DNA of 7,550 nt from Anaerolineaceae bacterium. GTDB lineage: Bacteria > Chloroflexota > Anaerolineae > Anaerolineales > Anaerolineaceae. The DNA lies in contig DLXG01000097.1 in the NCBI GenBank assembly GCA_003448875.1, positions 1 through 7,550 of the forward strand. Direction: 5' to 3'. The notes under the pieces are model-generated. The model was given only the letters and a program-made list of their open reading frames with translations, did not search any database and was not told where the DNA came from. The position numbers and the translations under genes were made by a program. This document shows, in pieces, positions 5,870 through 7,550 of this stretch. How positions within the stretch are numbered: position 1 is the stretch's first letter; every line of letters begins with the position of its first letter.

Positions 5870-7330
5870 ATGAATTTCCGCAAGACGAAAATTGTCGCCA
5901 CTATAGGACCGGCCAGTGAGAAAGAAGATACCCTGCGCCGATTAATCGAAGCCGGCATCGATGTAGCCCGTTTGAATTTTTCCCACGGCACCCACGAAGA
6001 GCACCTTGAAAAAATCCGCTTGATTCGAAAACTCTCCGAGGAACTCAATAAGCCCGTTTCAATCCTGCAAGATTTACAAGGCCCCAAGTTGAGAGTGGGC
6101 AAATTACCCGCCGAAGGAATCCCGCTCAAAGCAGGTGACAGGGTTGTTTTGACTCAGGTTTCCAGTTTGGAGTCTATTGAAAATGTACCCGACTCCACTG
6201 TCTTAATCCCATTGGATGTCCCCAATCTGGCCCGCGGAGTTGTTCCCGGCAATCGCATTCTTCTCGATGACGGCAACCTTGAGTTTGAAGTTTTCAAAGT
6301 AGAAGGGGATGCGGTCTTTGCAAATGTCATCCTCGGGGGTACCTTATACTCCAATAAAGGGGTTAACTTACCCGGTGCCGCTCTCGGAATACCGCCTTTT
6401 ACTGAAAAAGACCGTCAGGACCTCGAATTTGGCTTGAAAAATGGCGTGGATTGGGTTGCCATCAGTTTTGTTCATCGTGCAGCGGATATCGAAGAAGTCC
6501 GTCAAGCCATGCGGGAGATCCTGCCTGAACGTGCCAATACTCCCATCATTGCCAAGTTGGAACGGCCAGAAGCCATAACCAATTTGCATGAAATCATTCA
6601 CGCAGCCGATGGTGTCATGGTTGCTCGTGGAGATTTGGGTGTAGAGACCTCTCCTTCCACTGTGCCGATCATCCAGAAGCGGATCATTGATATGGCCAAC
6701 CGGCATGCCAAGCCGGTCATTACTGCCACTCAGATGCTGGATTCAATGATTCGTAATCCACGTCCCACCCGGGCTGAAGCATCCGATGTGGCCAATGCCA
6801 TCTTCGATGGTACCGATGCGGTAATGTTATCCGGCGAAACCGCCAGCGGCTCTTATCCGATTGAAGCGGTCAAAGTAATGGCCAATATTATTTGCGAAGC
6901 CGAAGCCAATGCAGCCGAATATGCCCATTACTCAACCCGCCCGGCCGAAGCACCTCAGGATGATGCACTGGCAATCACCCGCGCGGCAAAAGAACTGGCT
7001 CATGACCGCAATGTAGCCGCCATCGCTGTGTTCACTCAAACCGGTAAAACTGCCTTGCTCATGTCAAAATCCCGCCCGAATGTTCCCATTTTCGCCTTTA
7101 CACCCGAGGAACAGACGTACAATCGCATGGGGTTTTTTTGGGGGGTCGTACCATTCCTCGTTCCATTTGCCTCAACCGTTGAAGCCATGATCGCCAGTGT
7201 TGAAGCCGCTCTGGTTTCCTCAACCGCTGTTCACAGCGGCGATCAGGTTGTAGTGATCAGCGGTTTTCCGGTTGGTGCTCTGCGTCCACCCAACTTTGCC
7301 CTTCTGTACACAGTGGGAGAATGGACATGA
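5870..7330 (+). CDS. pyk: Pyruvate kinase
   Basis: Pyruvate kinase transfers phosphate from phosphoenolpyruvate to ADP, the last ATP-forming step of glycolysis, in the cytosol. The 486-residue product opens with RKTKIVATIGPAS and has ARLNFSHG (residues 33-40), LQDLQGPKLRVGKL (66-79), the B-domain element LLDDGNLEF, the catalytic IIAKLERPEA (227-236, with the Lys/Glu pair), MVARGDLGVE (250-259), ATQMLDSM (286-293) and LSGETASGSYP. The C-terminal regulatory domain runs from about 365 to the end. It lacks the extra PEP-utiliser domain that lengthens Bacillus enzymes to about 585 residues. The start at 5870 is preferred over 5867 on ribosome-binding-site spacing; the difference is one Met. It has its own promoter after the upstream terminator, and a sulfurtransferase gene follows 8 bases after its stop. 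A T7-G6 run at 7133-7145 stays in frame. Confidence 0.96.
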   Translation: MNFRKTKIVATIGPASEKEDTLRRLIEAGIDVARLNFSHGTHEEHLEKIRLIRKLSEELNKPVSILQDLQGPKLRVGKLPAEGIPLKAGDRVVLTQVSSLESIENVPDSTVLIPLDVPNLARGVVPGNRILLDDGNLEFEVFKVEGDAVFANVILGGTLYSNKGVNLPGAALGIPPFTEKDRQDLEFGLKNGVDWVAISFVHRAADIEEVRQAMREILPERANTPIIAKLERPEAITNLHEIIHAADGVMVARGDLGVETSPSTVPIIQKRIIDMANRHAKPVITATQMLDSMIRNPRPTRAEASDVANAIFDGTDAVMLSGETASGSYPIEAVKVMANIICEAEANAAEYAHYSTRPAEAPQDDALAITRAAKELAHDRNVAAIAVFTQTGKTALLMSKSRPNVPIFAFTPEEQTYNRMGFFWGVVPFLVPFASTVEAMIASVEAALVSSTAVHSGDQVVVISGFPVGALRPPNFALLYTVGEWT

Positions 7331-7338
7331 GATAAAAA

Positions 7339-7550
7339 ATGGCCACTTACACAACACTCATCGAAGTTGAAGATTTGTTCGCTAACTTCAATCATCCTGA
7401 TTGGGTGGTGGTAGATTGTCGTTTTGATCTAAAAAACCCAGATTGGGGTTTCAAAGATTATCAAGAAGGGCACATCCCTGGTTCGGTCTACGCCCATTTA
7501 GATCATGATCTCTCTGCCGCACCAACACCTTCCACCGGCCGTCACCCTTT
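7339..7550 (+). CDS. Rhodanese-type sulfurtransferase, N-terminal part (truncated by window end)
   Basis: The frame opens at ATG 7339, preceded in frame by TAA at 7333-7335, and is still open at the edge after 70 complete codons. The translation contains WVVVDCRFDL (residues 22-31) and GFKDYQEGHIPGSVYAHLD (37-55), the CH2A-like and GHIPGA-type signatures of a rhodanese domain, then DLSAAPTPSTGRHP. This matches the inactive N-terminal domain of two-domain thiosulfate or 3-mercaptopyruvate sulfurtransferases (SseA-like), whose catalytic cysteine lies in the second domain, beyond this window. It moves sulfane sulfur from thiosulfate or mercaptopyruvate to cyanide or thiols. Substrate and domain number cannot be settled here. 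The ribosome binding site is weak (a GAGA at 7329-7332), and the 8-base gap to pyk suggests cotranscription. Confidence 0.88.
   Translation, partial: MATYTTLIEVEDLFANFNHPDWVVVDCRFDLKNPDWGFKDYQEGHIPGSVYAHLDHDLSAAPTPSTGRHP

Noticed and set aside
6368..6706. Minus-strand open frame of 112 codons inside pyk
   Set aside because: Antisense to the conserved catalytic core of pyruvate kinase; best explained as a shadow.
1..7550. A defence, mobile or CRISPR-like system
   Set aside because: No repeat array, transposase, integrase, toxin-antitoxin pair or nuclease gene is visible; all sizeable genes belong to housekeeping families.

Overview
The window looks like an ordinary housekeeping stretch of a bacterial chromosome, probably from the phylum Chloroflexota (Anaerolineae-like). 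I infer this from the gene set: a radical-SAM-linked DUF2344 protein next to the tail of what is probably its radical SAM partner, a Cys-tailed FmdB zinc ribbon, a KDSR-type short-chain dehydrogenase, and CtaA. The base composition is balanced. No marker gene here proves the lineage. Coding density is high, with no tRNA, rRNA, CRISPR array, insertion sequence or phage gene visible.

Layout. (1) Positions 1-2491, plus strand, hold a tight gene run: the last codons of an upstream gene, a DUF2344 protein, a TrmH/SpoU-type RNA 2'-O-methyltransferase with an N-terminal zinc ribbon, an FmdB-like zinc ribbon protein, and a 3-ketodihydrosphingosine-reductase-like SDR. Gaps run from a 4-base overlap to 13 bases, so the run is probably one operon. 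(2) Positions 2408-3397, minus strand, hold heme A synthase (CtaA/COX15 family). Its 3' end overlaps the end of the SDR gene by 84 bases. (3) Positions 3398-3574 are a divergent promoter region. (4) Positions 3575-5731, plus strand, hold ornithine carbamoyltransferase and ornithine aminotransferase, 12 bases apart, driven from an extended -10 promoter and closed by a strong intrinsic terminator at 5759-5790. (5) From 5825 a second extended -10 promoter leads into pyruvate kinase, followed after 8 bases by the start of a rhodanese-type sulfurtransferase that runs off the window.

How the genes work together. The ornithine pair is the clearest functional unit. The carbamoyltransferase links ornithine to citrulline, and the aminotransferase links ornithine to glutamate 5-semialdehyde, so the pair forms a node joining arginine/citrulline with proline/glutamate. 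The first operon mixes RNA modification or translation-associated genes with a lipid-type reductase. CtaA implies a heme-A cytochrome oxidase, hence aerobic respiration, somewhere in the genome. I see no strong sign of a new defence or mobile system. The points most worth a second look are the KDSR-like reductase in a bacterium, the convergent coding overlap, the zinc-ribbon-fused methyltransferase, the ornithine node, and an inverted repeat that brackets the terminator.
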